Positions 1 through 9,819 of a stretch of DNA of 64,000 nt are shown here, piece by piece. The notes under the pieces were generated by a model that ran no database searches, was not told the DNA's origin, and saw only the letters and a program-made list of their open reading frames with translations. Location of the stretch: assembly GCA_030278955.1 (NCBI GenBank), contig JAOANR010000002.1, positions 7,491,982 to 7,555,981 on the forward strand, in the 5' to 3' direction. The position numbers and the translations under genes were made by a program. Source of the DNA: Hygrophila difformis. Its lineage: Eukaryota > Streptophyta > Magnoliopsida > Lamiales > Acanthaceae. Each line of letters opens with the position of its first letter. Position 1 is the stretch's first letter.

Positions 1-219
1 TAATTTAGTTTAAATTCAGTCAGTAGATGATTAATCACTTTTCAAACCAATTGGAGCAATACGAATGGAAAATCTAGTAAAACGACGTGGGCCCTGCTTC
101 TATCGCACATCCTCCAGTGAACGATCCGGTCTTACTATAAATTACTGCAATTTTTGACACCGTGCGCTTTCGGGCCACAGTTTCTTAACACGAGTAGTAA
201 AAAAACGTGACAACCTAAA

Positions 220-565
220 AATATATCCCTAATCCCGACTCCGCCTTCATAAATTGGTTTCATTAAATAAAATTTGAACACCGGGATTATGATTTTTCAG
301 AAAGTACTCATGTAGTGGGAACTTGCCAAAAGTTTCATGGCAAGGATCTTCAAGGCACGAAATTATCAAAAATTTCATGCCGGGGAGGTCCATAACGCCT
401 TTTGAACTCAAAGTTTCCCCTCATGAGTAATAAAAAGTGAAATATATCCTTAAACCCATTTCCCATGAATCATAACTCTTTTCATTTAATAAAATTAACC
501 TGGGATATTTTAGAAAATACTCGTGTGACGAAATTGTCAAAAGTTTCAGCAGCCTCCACCTCTGT
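220..565. repeat. Imperfect direct repeat, about 220-bp period
   Basis: Two related blocks, near 220-335 and 440-560, share aaatatatcc, ttcattaaataaaatt, a gggat/gggata segment and a agaaa(g/a)tactc(a/g)tgt block in the same order. They lie downstream of gag on the minus strand, in the zone where some Tat/Ogre-type gypsy elements carry tandem repeats. That link is an inference. The second copy runs into a short open frame at 482. Confidence 0.5.
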
Positions 566-949
566 AGGTGTAATAGCACCAAAATTCACTTGTGGTGCCT
601 CATTGGTCGCTTGAAGTGCTTCACTAGTTGATTTCGTTTCAACTTGTATCTGTGACTTCTTCTGGGTTTCTACAGTCTTGCAGTAAGCCGTGAATCCTTC
701 AAAACTATGTGGTTCACTTCCAAGTTCACCGGCTTCATGGGCCGCCAAATATGCCATGTATTTCATTAGCACACTAGCCATAGCCATGTTTGAAGGAGTC
801 ATGTCCATTTTGTCCAGCTTCTCAATGAACTTCTGTCCCACAGACTTGACCTTGCTTTCTTCTTCACCAGATTCGGTTGTGGCGACCGCTTTTCCTTTGT
901 TATTAGAAACTGATGATGAAATGTTAGTCTGAGGAAGTTCAGCTTTGGT
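482..949 (-). pseudogene. Gypsy element open frame downstream of gag, unassigned
   Basis: A minus-strand frame open from about 949 to 482 begins just past a TAG and lies in a different frame from gag. It encodes a lysine- and glutamate-rich segment (KAVATTESGEEESK) followed by a helix-like stretch with QKFIEKLDKM and MKYMAYLAAHEAG. I recognise no protease, RT or integrase motif. Position and strand suggest it is the continuation of the gypsy polyprotein, shifted by an indel near 950. It could also be a spacer that was never translated. Confidence 0.35.
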
Positions 950-3765
950 TACCTAAGCCTTGGTGATGGCGGCTGAGGCTTTCGTTCTGCCCACTGCAGT
1001 CTTTCTCGCACTGGTCTCCTAGTACCAGAAGGTGACGGTGGTTGTAGCCTTTCCCTCACCGGCCTCCTGGTGGAGGAAAGCGGCGGCTGCAGCCTCTCCC
1101 GTATTGGTTTCCTAGCGAAAGGTGATGACGGCTGAGATGGTCTTCTTGAGGCCTCATGCAACCTTTCTTTACGAGGTGGTATGGGTGAGTCAGGTTCCCT
1201 TGCCACCGACGTCGACCTCATACTTTGTGCCTTCCCGTGAAGGGGTCTCCACTGCTGAGATGTCTCTCCTCTGAAATAAGTTGGTTGTACTGGCTTCCGA
1301 GGCCTGGAAGATTCCAACTTATGGATTTGTGCCTCTCACTGCCGCATTTCCTCAGCATACCGTCTTTGAGCCCGCCTAAACTGACTCCTAGTCATGGGTG
1401 GCGGCTCCTTTTGAGCGGCTTTGTTCTGAGCCCTATTCTTCATCCACCTTTCAGTCTCAACTGGATGTTCTGGTCGCCTCATCAAGGTTGGAACCACCTG
1501 TACACCATGCCTATAATCACGAGTAATAGGTTGGTGTCTCCCATTTTCTTGGATCTCTACCGCCTGCTTAGGGATCTCAACCCTCAAAGGAGGGTTCTGC
1601 TTCTTGAGGTGCTCTCTTTCTTCAGCTTCCAGGACCTTCTTGAAGTCCTCTTTCGACATGTTCTTGAACCTTGGTTGTTTACTGCACAACTCTTTTCTTT
1701 CATGATCGGACTCATCAGATAATAAGTCCACATCCTCTTCATCGATTTCAATGTGTTCCTTTCCTCTATCAGTCCGGCTACTGGAGCCGCCATCTTCTGG
1801 ATTTGGGATGAGTCCAGAAACACCAATTGGAAGCTGAGGAAACGGATCTAAATCCACCTTCATACCTGCAATTTTCAAACGACCCTCTTTTATTTTGTTC
1901 TGTATGGCAGTTCTAAAACTCCTGCATTTAGTAATGCTGTGAGTAAATGAGTTATGCCACTTACAAAATGCTCGGCCCCGAATTTCCTCGGCCGCTGGTA
2001 ATTTTTGCCCTTCAGGCAATTTGATCACACCGTCTTTGAGTAGGGCATCGAATACTTGATCCGCCTTGCCCATGTCAAAGAGGTCTTCTTCAGGCTTATA
2101 CCTAGCCTCTCTTTGTTTTGGCGGCTTGAGAGCCGCACACGTATGCGGTTTGGTTGTGTGCACTAGTTCTGCAACAGCCACTTCCACAGCCTTGTCCTCC
2201 TCATCACTGAGTCTCGCATCCTCGAAGTGGACTCGACGTGTAGGACGCCTCTCTTCCTGCTCTCCCAGGAATTTTTCCACGCGGGCCGCTCTCTCGGCCA
2301 GCTGGGCGAGGTCAGTTGCATCTTGCACAATTAAATGTTCTTTTAATCTCGGTAACATGTTAGCCACGGCTATATTAGATATTTCTTTATCTGGTATTGC
2401 TATAGTACATCGGCCTTTTAGGCGCTGCAATCTGTTAATAAAAGAACTTGCCGCCTCATCGACAAATTGTTTGGCGTTAGTGAGATCTGCAAGACTAACC
2501 TGTGACAGAGGTGTATAAAATCGGTCATGAAATGCCCGCTCGAGATCGGCCCAATTTTGAATCGAATTCTGCCGCAAGGATGCAAACCAAGCAAATGCTG
2601 GTCCAGTCAAAGATGAGCTGAACAATCTTAACTTCAGCCAATCGTTGGCTGCAGCTTCGCCGCATTGAGCAGTAAACCTGCCCACATGTTCTACTGTTGA
2701 TTTGTCGTCGTCTCCCGAGAACGTGGTGAACTCAGGCATTTTGAAGCCTCTAGGGTAAGGCTGCATAGTATCTACCCAATCCGAGTATGGCTTTCTGTAC
2801 GTGGGTCGTTCCATCGGCATTAATTGAATGCCGAAATGTTGTTGCATCATATTGGCCAACAATTCGGGTGACACCGCTGGTGCCTGTGTGGGAGGCATGG
2901 CGACTTGAGGATATATGGCGGCCGGGAGAGGGTTGGCGGCCGGATGGGCCATGGCGGCCTGAGGCGTGTTGGCGGCCGGAAGCAAGTTGGCGGCCGGATG
3001 AGTCATGGCGGCCGGGTATGGGTTGGCGGCCTAAGGCATGGCGGCTGGAGGCATGTTGGCGGCTGGAGGAATGTTGGCGCCTGGATGCATGTTGGCGGCC
3101 TGAGGCATGTTGGCCTGATGTTGCATGTGTCTTCCTCCCGCACCTAGAATAGGGATGGCGGCCGGTGGGATGGGAGCCGCCACTCCAAATGGGTGTGTCG
3201 TCTCCTGGCGTGGTGCCATGCCTGGAACGGTTGGTATAGCGCTAGAAGGAGCATATACCATGGTGGGCGCCGCATAACAATAGTTCGGCACGTTAGATGC
3301 CGCAGGAACGAAAGTATAAGTAGAAGGAAATGGAGGCAGACTCGCCAGTCCTCCAAACTCCGAGAGTGGCGGCTGGCCAAAAGCAGTTCCCCAAGTCCTC
3401 TGCGGGCCGCCATACAGCCCTGGGATGCTTGGTGTCACATTCGTGCCATTTGTTGAAATGGAGCCTTCTTGCGAAGTTCGCAGGGATCCACATATTTTAT
3501 CAGTCTGATCGGCCATAGCAGACCGCAATACGTCCATAAGATGCCTGGTAAGTAGAGGCATGAATTCGGGCATCGATTCGGTCATCGATAGCCGCATCTG
3601 CTCCGAAAGGGTTGGGACTTGCATTATCCCTTGTGGAGGTTGAGAAGTAGTCACCGCATTATCGGTGTTCTCAACAGGTGTACTTATTGGGGTTTCTTCA
3701 TTCAGCGACATTTCTTCAAATTTTTGTGTTAAGTCCCTTACTACTCGTCCAGATCTAAGTAGCAT
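949..3765 (-). pseudogene. Ty3/gypsy gag polyprotein, broken by two in-frame stops
   Basis: One reading frame runs from ATG at 3765 to a TAA at 949-951, about 938 codons, interrupted by TAG at 3031-3033 and TGA at 1336-1338. All three pieces are in the same phase, so these are point changes and not frameshifts. The N-terminal part holds a low-complexity Pro/Ala/Asn/Met repeat. The middle has the retrotransposon gag (capsid) segment with WLKLRLFSSSLTG and SSFINRLQRLKGRC. Next comes a YCKWHNSFTHSITKC-like block. The C-terminus is Arg/Pro-rich with repeats of RRPVRERLQ. Gag would form the particle that packages the element RNA. The TAG replaces a CAG found in sister repeat units. The TGA lies where an Arg codon (CGA) would fit. 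Both are C-to-T changes, as expected after cytosine methylation and deamination. Confidence 0.8.
2890..3130 (-). repeat. Degenerate tandem repeat in gag (Pro-Ala-Ala-Asn/Met units)
   Basis: Repeated 21-24-base units built on gcggcc(g/t)ga...atg(t)tggc encode PAANMPPAAN-like peptides on the minus strand. About ten units are visible. The premature TAG at 3031-3033 lies inside one unit. Unequal exchange or slippage in the array is the likely source. Confidence 0.75.
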
Positions 3766-3799
3766 ACACTCCTAAGCGGATATGGTTTCCACTCGAGTC

Positions 3800-3817
3800 C
3801 CACTGGGCGTGCCAATT
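3800..3817 (-). other. Candidate primer-binding site of the gypsy element
   Basis: Directly inside the LTR the minus strand reads TGGCACGCCCAGTGGGAC, starting three bases after the LTR end. The reverse complement ends in CCA and continues into a T-arm-like TCGAGTCCCAC on the plus strand, as expected for a tRNA 3' end. I cannot assign the tRNA; a lysine-type tRNA is the nearest I can think of. Confidence 0.65.
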
Positions 3818-4316
3818 TGTTAACCAAGAATTTTTTATTGAATATGGTGAAGATCGTTACAAGGATTGAGGAATGGAATTACAGAAATTTAAATAAAAGC
3901 TGTAAAGGAATAAGAAATTACGGAATGGAAGAAAAGACTGTAAAGTGCAGAAACTTAAAGAATACGAAAATGCAGATTTCTGGTGTAGAGTTGAGATGCC
4001 CCTTGGTGATGCCTCCACCCAGTATTTATAAGGAGGAGCCTCATGTCTATCGGTTAGGATTGGAGTTGTAACGCCCGTGTATGATTCTCTCTCCCGTAGA
4101 TGGCGCCTCAATCTTCAATGCGCTGCCATGATCCTCTCTTTTCCTCTCTTTTCTTTTGATGCTCAGGATTCCTTATGCCTTGCCAGCTTCTTCACCACCA
4201 TTTGGTATCATCCGGATAAAACTTGAACTGGGTCGGATCTCTAAAAATGGATTGGGCCAAATTCAATGAGCCTAAAGATTTTAATTTCATGGGCCTAAAA
4301 ATATTAGGAGTTAACA
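3818..4316 (-). repeat. 5' LTR of the gypsy element
   Basis: The 499-bp block starts TGTTAACC and ends GAGTTAACA, giving a perfect TGTTAAC/GTTAACA terminal inverted repeat. It abuts the primer-binding region. A TATAAATA box on the minus strand at 4023-4030 is well placed for the LTR promoter, so the transcript would start near 3990-4000. The partner LTR is outside the window. The adjacent AGTTT (4317-4321) is the presumed target duplication. Confidence 0.8.
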
Positions 4317-4687
4317 AGTTTACTAAATAAATAAATTTTAGTTTTGTATACATGAATATTTTCTTAGGTAATAAATATTTCAATTCATAATTTAGTTATC
4401 GTATAATTTAATATTCGTGCTATTTTGAATATTTATGTTACTTTAATTTTTCTATCAAATTTCTTTTTGCCGAGGCGTGTGGGTTATTGGCCATGTTGTT
4501 GGTAGTGTAATATATAGTGATGTTGATACTTAAGACTATTTTTGGGATTTTTTTTGACAATTTGGATCGTGGATTTCCCACTTATAAGTAATGCTTATAA
4601 TGATAATGGAAAATTATTTTCACTCATAATATTTATTTTCAATATTTTAATCTAAGCCCGACGGACCGCGCGGGCGGGTTAGACTAG
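4317..4687 (+). mobile_element. Helitron-like 3' end, non-autonomous, 5' side unresolved
   Basis: The stretch ends with a GC hairpin (GCCCG...CGGGC, about 4656-4676), a short spacer, then CTAG at 4684-4687 followed by T. This is the Helitron 3' signature (hairpin, CTRR, insertion next to T). No coding capacity is seen and the body is AT-rich. The gypsy LTR at 4316 may have inserted into this element. The TC 5' start was not found. Confidence 0.5.
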
Positions 4688-4800
4688 TAAAAAATAAATA
4701 ACAAAAAATGGGTAGCACTGAAGCAAATTAATGGTGGTAAAACAACCGTAAAAGCAGTATGTTGTTTTAGCTTTTTCCAGATTTACTACATTTCATTCAT

Positions 4801-4809
4801 AAACCCTAA
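4801..4809 (+). promoter_or_regulatory. Telo-box (AAACCCTAA) upstream of bL12m
   Basis: AAACCCTAA lies about 220 bp upstream of the proposed 5'-UTR splice donor. Telo-boxes near transcription starts are a known hallmark of plant ribosomal-protein and other translation genes, which supports both the gene call and the transcription direction. The exact start site is not visible. Confidence 0.6.
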
Positions 4810-4814
4810 TTTAT

Positions 4815-5526
4815 TCCGTCTACCTCAATTCCGTTCCTCACCGTCCAAATCTCCCGCCTGTGGTTGTCCATCGCCGGCGACACCTCCCTTCGCTTCTATC
4901 TGTTTCGTTTGCGTCTTCTATTCGTCACGATTTGGCCTCACTCCGTCTGAAATTGTCGCCGAGTCCGCGAGCGTCTATCATTTTCCGTCTGAGTGTATCG
5001 GTCGTCTGTCTTCATCTGTAGAGGTATGTCTGTGTAAGTTTCAATTTTTCTGTGCTTTTGTGACTATGCGTTTGTGTCTTTATGTTTTTCTGATTACTTT
5101 CTTTGAAATGGAATACCATGAAATTATGGAATGGAAAACAATAACTATGGATTTGTGTTGCTTAAATTTTATGCATGTGTTTCTCACTGATTCTACTTAT
5201 GTTTCATTGTCTATGTATAATTCTCCAATTGTTGGTGTTCTTTATTGAAATTACTGTGTGTTATTATGTACTGTTGTTATTTTTTTATGTGATTCTGCTT
5301 GTAAATTGATGGTGATTCTGTTTCTCCTCTTGAATTGTCCTTTGCTTCTGATATAATATGATTAGATGTGAACAACCAATGTTTCAATTCCTGTTCAAGT
5401 TGATTATGGCATGATTTCATGATTTGTTTGCGTATTGTATTGAGTTGTTTATCTTTGGATTCTCAGGTTCTTAGTAAGTTAGTATTGTGTTTAGATCAAC
5501 AATTCAGTTGCCGTGAAACACTAGGC
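4815..5526 (+). other. 5' UTR and 5'-UTR intron of bL12m gene (predicted)
   Basis: A pyrimidine-rich, GC-moderate leader (about 4815-5023) ends at a good donor, GAG|GTATGT, with GT at 5024-5025. A T-rich intron follows to TTGGATTCTCAG, ending at 5466. The remaining 60 bases lead to the ATG at 5527. The short open frame at 5060-5248 lies in this intron and is not supported. No transcript data are available. Confidence 0.55.
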
Positions 5527-6180
5527 ATGAATTTAATTACAAGAGTAAGGCATCATTTGTCGTATGCATCATTAAGAAGACATGTATACACTCCTGCCAT
5601 TGCATCAGCCTATTCTGTTAAGCCAAAATGGGTGACCAGAAACTTTACTCAACCTGCAAGGGTGGAAAAACAAGAGGAGGAAGAAATAGAAATAGATCAG
5701 AGAAGGCTTCCTGCAGATTATGATCCCACAAATTTTGACCCCACAGAGCATCGCAGTCCCCCATCTGAGAGGGTATGGAGGCTTGTTGATGAAATATCTG
5801 GACTCACTCTTGCTGAATCTGCAGAGTTGTCTTCTATTATGATGAGAAAGTTGGGCATGAAAGAAATGCCGGTCATTGGGGTCATGAAACCTGGTGCTGC
5901 TGGTGCAGTTGGAATGACCATGAATGCAGGAGCAGCAACAAAGGAGGAGGAAAAGAAGCCCGAAAAGACAGCTTTTGAATTAAAACTGGAATCTTTTGAT
6001 GCAGCTTCAAAGTTGAAGGTAATAAAGGAGATCCGTAGTTTTACAGACTTGGGACTGAAGGAAGCTAAGGACTTGGTGGAGAAAGTACCCACTGTTATCA
6101 AGAAGGGTGTTCCTAAGGAAGAAGCAGAAAAAATAATTGAGAAAATGAAAGCGATTGGGGCAAATGTCATTATGGATTAA
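5527..6180 (+). CDS. Mitochondrial-type ribosomal protein bL12 (L7/L12)
   Basis: This 217-residue protein is a bL12 stalk protein, which forms dimers on the large ribosomal subunit and recruits translational GTPases. Residues 1-45 form an Arg/Ser-rich, acid-poor presequence with R38-N39-F40 before Thr41, an R-3 type mitochondrial processing motif. Residues 46-81 are a charged linker. Residues 82-111 match the N-terminal dimerization helices (RLVDEISGLTLAESAEL). Residues 112-147 are an Ala/Gly hinge. Residues 148-217 are the C-terminal domain, with SKLKVIKEIR and the typical GLKEAKDLVE. I chose ATG 5527 because the 36 codons upstream are intron or UTR-like and the presequence starts here. A telo-box and a 5'-UTR intron precede it. 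Plants also have a chloroplast L12, but the acidic linker and the RNF site favour the mitochondrion. No break is visible. Confidence 0.9.
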   Translation: MNLITRVRHHLSYASLRRHVYTPAIASAYSVKPKWVTRNFTQPARVEKQEEEEIEIDQRRLPADYDPTNFDPTEHRSPPSERVWRLVDEISGLTLAESAELSSIMMRKLGMKEMPVIGVMKPGAAGAVGMTMNAGAATKEEEKKPEKTAFELKLESFDAASKLKVIKEIRSFTDLGLKEAKDLVEKVPTVIKKGVPKEEAEKIIEKMKAIGANVIMD

Positions 6181-6678
6181 TTTCATATTTTTTATGAACT
6201 CCGTTCTCAAGGCGAGTATGTTTACATGATGTAGAGATTCACATCAGTAATCGAGTATTCAGTCTTGTTTTAATATCTTAGTTTATGCTTGTTTAATGTT
6301 CACATCCACAACTCATTAGAGGAGACCTGCTAAGTGGGGATTTGAATTACGCAATGTTTTTCATTTGCTGATCTGTGCATTTCAGATTGTTTGCATCTGC
6401 AGTGCTATGCTATGTTGGACTCTACAGGCCATGATAGTGAAGATGAGTCAACAGAGAGTGGAAATAGAAGGGAAATTGCATGTTCGGATGATGCGTTGCG
6501 TAAAAAGGACAGTAGTGTACTAACACCACTTTTACAACATCTTGCAACAGTCATTCTTTGTTGCCAATTACTCTGATTAGGTTGAAGTTTCAGGTTGGCA
6601 ATTGGAATGTAGTGAACTTGGGCCATTCTTATGCTCAGCTCATCAAAGGGCAGTAAGCTTGCTGTTTCCCAGACCTAT
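6181..6678 (+). other. 3' flank of bL12m, probable 3' UTR, no other gene seen
   Basis: T-rich sequence follows the stop codon and would hold the 3' UTR. A segment at 6380-6580 is less AT-rich, with an open 61-codon frame, but has no recognisable domain. It could be an alternative 3' exon. No clear polyadenylation signal was assigned. Confidence 0.3.
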
Positions 6679-6681
6679 TAG

Positions 6682-7142
6682 GGGCGTTTGGAATGACTTT
6701 CTTTGAAGTGTTTTTAGTTTTTACTTCTGCTAAAAGCACTTATGATGAAAAAAATAATATTTGTTTTGGCTTTTTAAAAAAAGCAAAAGCACCTCGAAAA
6801 GCTGCAAAAGTGCTTTTGGGAGAAGCAACCCAGTGGTGCCTCTCCGAAAAGCAGAAGCCAAAAGCACCTAGTAATGTGTGCAGAGTCATAAATGCTCCTA
6901 CGAATTTATTTAAATTACATTATAAATACTATATATATATCATAGTATATAAGTAGCATATCATTTTTCGTAATTTACACATTTCAAAAGTACTTTTCAC
7001 TTTTACACATCTAAACACACTTTTGAAAAAAAACTGCTTTTCAAACATTCCATTGAAAGACAAAAGTTACAACTTTTGGCTTTCACTTCTGCTTCTGCTT
7101 TTGGCTTCTGTTTTTTTTTCAAAAGTCAATCCAAACGGGCCG
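6682..7142. mobile_element. PIF/Harbinger (Tourist-like) MITE
   Basis: The 461-bp element has imperfect terminal inverted repeats, GGGGCGTTTGGAATGACTTT on the left and the complement of CGGCCCGTTTGGATTGACTTT on the right. It is flanked by TTA at 6679-6681 and 7143-7145. TTA duplications and a G-rich, GTTTGG-containing terminus are typical of PIF/Harbinger MITEs. It has no coding capacity. Confidence 0.75.
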
Positions 7143-7199
7143 TTACTATTCCTCCTAAAAATAACCTTTGGGCTTGGAGTTGGAGGACAGAGCTTCCTC

Positions 7200-8487
7200 G
7201 TGGAAAATCAACTTTTGGTCCGATAGGATTTTCTATCATCCACTTCTGGTACCAAGTTTATAAAATTTTCACTTTTGGTCCCAGTAGATAACTATTTTTT
7301 TCACTTTTGATCCATTGATCTATTTTTTAAGGAAATAAATCATATGGGGTCATTATGTAATTTTTTAAGATTTTGTTTGTTTGCGAAATGCTCTTATCTA
7401 ATTAAAAAACCATAACTCATTTAATTAAATTCAAATTGACTTATTTGTACAAAATAAAATTAATTTTGAATTTATTAAAAAATACAATTTAATAAAATAA
7501 TAAAATTTTAATTTTTTTTTAAAATACATATTTTATGAAATGTTTTAAATGTAATATTTTTATCAATATTTTTTTTTGTTTAAGTCGAAAAAAATATTCA
7601 AATATAATAAATGCAATACACATAAAATAAAATATTATTTTTTATTTATAAAAGAACTAAAAAATAATATGTAATAATTATTAATTAAAATATTTTGTTT
7701 TTTTTATTTTATGTAGAATTATATATTTTGATTCAATATAAAATATAATAAATACAAATATCTTAAAAAATTATAAATTTATTTATTTAATAAATATTAT
7801 TTTTTAATAAATTCAAAAGTAATTTTATTTTGTACAAATGAATAAATTTGAATTTAATTAAATGAATTATGGTTTTTTAATTAGATATGGCATTTTGCAA
7901 ATAAACAAAATTTACAAAAATTGCACATTGACCCCACATGATTTTTTTTTCCTTAAAAAATAGACCAAAGGACTAAAAGTGGAAAAAATAATTATCTAAT
8001 AGGACCAAAAGTGAAAATTTTATAAACTTGGTACCAAAAGTTAGGATTGTAAACAAATCAAATAATTTTGGTTCGATTCACGATTCGATTCATTATTCAA
8101 AATTTTGAGATTCGATTAATATTCAATTCGATTCGATATTCGTTTTTATATTAAATTATATATAAATATATAAATTAATTTTACTAAATAATTTAAAATT
8201 TTAATTTTAATGACTATATTTACTCATTAATATAAATATATTTATATATTATATTAAAATATTAAATTTGATCTATAAATTGAACTAAATATTTAAATTC
8301 AATAATTAAAATTAATTTTATTACGTATTAAATTACCTTATAGAATAATTTGATTCGATTCGATAATATTCGATAAGTTTATCAAATCAAAGCGAATATT
8401 GTAGTATTCGCTTTGATTCGGTTCGATTACAACCCTACCAAAAGTGGGTGAGAGAAAATCCTATGGGACCAAAAGTGGATTTCCCCC
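7200..8487. mobile_element. Mutator-type foldback MITE carrying a nested hAT MITE
   Basis: Long inverted arms (about 7200-7480 and 7800-8487) share blocks such as CACTTTTGGTCC, the TTTATAAAATTTTCAC segment and ACCATAACTCATTTAATTAAA in reverse complement. The element is flanked by a perfect 10-bp direct repeat, GAGCTTCCTC, at 7190-7199 and 8488-8497. Long inverted arms with 9-11-bp duplications point to the Mutator superfamily. The AT-rich centre has no transposase. Confidence 0.8.
8042..8437. mobile_element. hAT-type MITE nested in the right arm of the Mutator foldback
   Basis: Termini TAGGATTGTAA and (as complement) TAGGGTTGTAA bound a 396-bp AT-rich element. An 8-bp target duplication, CCAAAAGT, lies at 8034-8041 and 8438-8445. 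The left arm of the host foldback shows the unsplit version of this site, so the insertion is younger than the foldback. GATTCGATT-type repeats fill the interior. Confidence 0.8.
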
Positions 8488-8590
8488 GAGCTTCCTCACT
8501 TATTTGGCTATATTGAAATTGGTGATTTCTGATTTGGCGGATTAATTCTGAAGTTTTGTCAACTCAATTGAAACGTTACAATCAAACAAT

Positions 8591-9053
8591 GGAAGAAAAA
8601 AAAAAGTTAAATAGGTCCATTTTCTTTTTTAAAAATCCTAATCAGTTCTTTTTTTTTATTTTATTACCAAAATAGTCCGCTACAAATGCTAATTATATCC
8701 AAATCAGTCCATTTTTTACTAATTATGTCCTAACTGCTGACGTGTCAAGGGTTTAAATTTAAACCTGACACGTGTGCATAATATTAGTCCTTTTCTTTTA
8801 CTTAGATGGAACAAAATAAAAGTTTAGGACTAAATTGGCAAAAGATAAAGGAAAAATGACTAATATTATGCACAAACGTGTCAGGTTTAAATTTAAACCA
8901 TTGTCACGTCAGCAATCAGGGCATAATTAGTGAAAAATGGACTGATTTGTACATAATTAATATTTGTAGCGGACTGTTTTGATGATGAAATAGAAAAAGA
9001 ACTGATTTGGATTTTTGGAAAATAAAATGAACCTATTTAACCTTTTTTTTTCC
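8591..9053. mobile_element. Mutator-type foldback MITE (463 bp)
   Basis: The two halves are near-complete inverted repeats: GGAAGAAAAA...TTAAATAGGTCC at the left is mirrored at the right, and GTTTAAATTTAAACC with TGACACGT occurs in both arms. A perfect 10-bp duplication, ATCAAACAAT, lies at 8581-8590 and 9054-9063. No coding capacity is present. Confidence 0.8.
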
Positions 9054-9063
9054 ATCAAACAAT

Positions 9064-9536
9064 TAACAATTGGAAAAATTAAAAATAATAAGAACAAGAA
9101 TATTAAAATAAATAAATAAATACTACTAAAAAGAAGACTTTTGTTTGATGTGTATATATCATGAGAATAACAGGCTATAAATTTGCCTTTTGACCGAAGA
9201 AAATGAATAAAAGAAAAGGGGATATGGGAATAAACATCGATGTCGTACCGAAGGATTCGAAAAAAGGGAATATGGGAATAAAAGAAAAGAAAGAGAAGCT
9301 AGGGTGGGTTTCTTCATACCTTAAGGCATTGGCGTATCTATTAATGGTCATGGTGGGTAAAAAAATAAAAAGTAACATATTCGTTCTAATATTTTGATAT
9401 AACTAGAAATTAAGTTGTAATTTTAGAATAAATGTTGGGTAATTTGAATATGAGTTTAATAGCATGTTAGTTGTTTTTATTATAAATGTGTGTAAATTTT
9501 AAGGATTTCATAACTTCAATGGAGATCTATTCAATA
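9064..9536. other. AT-rich intergenic DNA, nothing assigned
   Basis: I see no gene, terminal repeat or RNA feature here. Short open frames on both strands at 9175-9400 have no domain. Bases near 9233-9263 recur with one mismatch near 10100-10131 (see findings). Confidence 0.4.
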
Positions 9537-9540
9537 AAGA

Positions 9541-9695
9541 GGGGAATGAGAACTTGGCCTAGTGGTCATATCCCCCCAACTTCCAACCTTATAGTCATGT
9601 CCTCCCCTTTATCCCTCTTTGTAATTTGTGTGACTTGGGCTCCCACACACCTTTGACGACACATGAGTGTCAATGTTTACCCAAAAACAAAAAAA
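9541..9695 (+). mobile_element. tRNA-type SINE relic
   Basis: The segment holds TGGCCTAGTGGTC, a box A match, and the 3' part GTAATTTGTG...TTGGGCTCCCACACA. These correspond to the better copy at 43113-43274. The box B region is decayed. It ends in an A-rich tail (caaaaaaaataaa). Confidence 0.6.
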
Positions 9696-9819
9696 ATAAA
9701 GAGCCAAGTCTTTAAAAATTTTGAGGTATATTTAATACAGATTTTAAAAAGTCTTAAGAAATTTTTAGGTATTCAACACCATAATGACTTACACTCCATT
9801 AATTTTAATGGATTCTACA

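Larger units (their letters stand above)
1..4316 (-). mobile_element. Ty3/gypsy LTR retrotransposon, 5' part, truncated by window edge
   Basis: The element reads on the minus strand: LTR (3818-4316), primer-binding region, then a long gag frame running down to 949. The pol part should lie left of base 1 or be missing. No reverse transcriptase, RNase H or integrase motif is visible in 1-948. The gag frame carries in-frame stops and a frame change, so this copy is not functional. Family assignment rests on the gag sequence, including the capsid-type segment PEFTTFSGDDDKSTVEHVGRF and the YCKWHNS-like block, which are typical of plant gypsy gag proteins. Clade cannot be fixed without pol. Confidence 0.85.

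Noticed and set aside
1225..1722. 165-codon plus-strand frame
   Set aside because: Antisense shadow of gag with no domain.
2787..3152. Trp/Arg-rich 121-codon plus-strand frame
   Set aside because: It is the antisense of the gag Pro/Ala repeat; the WRPEACWRPE pattern follows directly from that repeat.
5060..5248. 62-codon frame with hydrophobic start
   Set aside because: Lies in the T-rich 5'-UTR intron of bL12m; T-rich introns give hydrophobic random frames.
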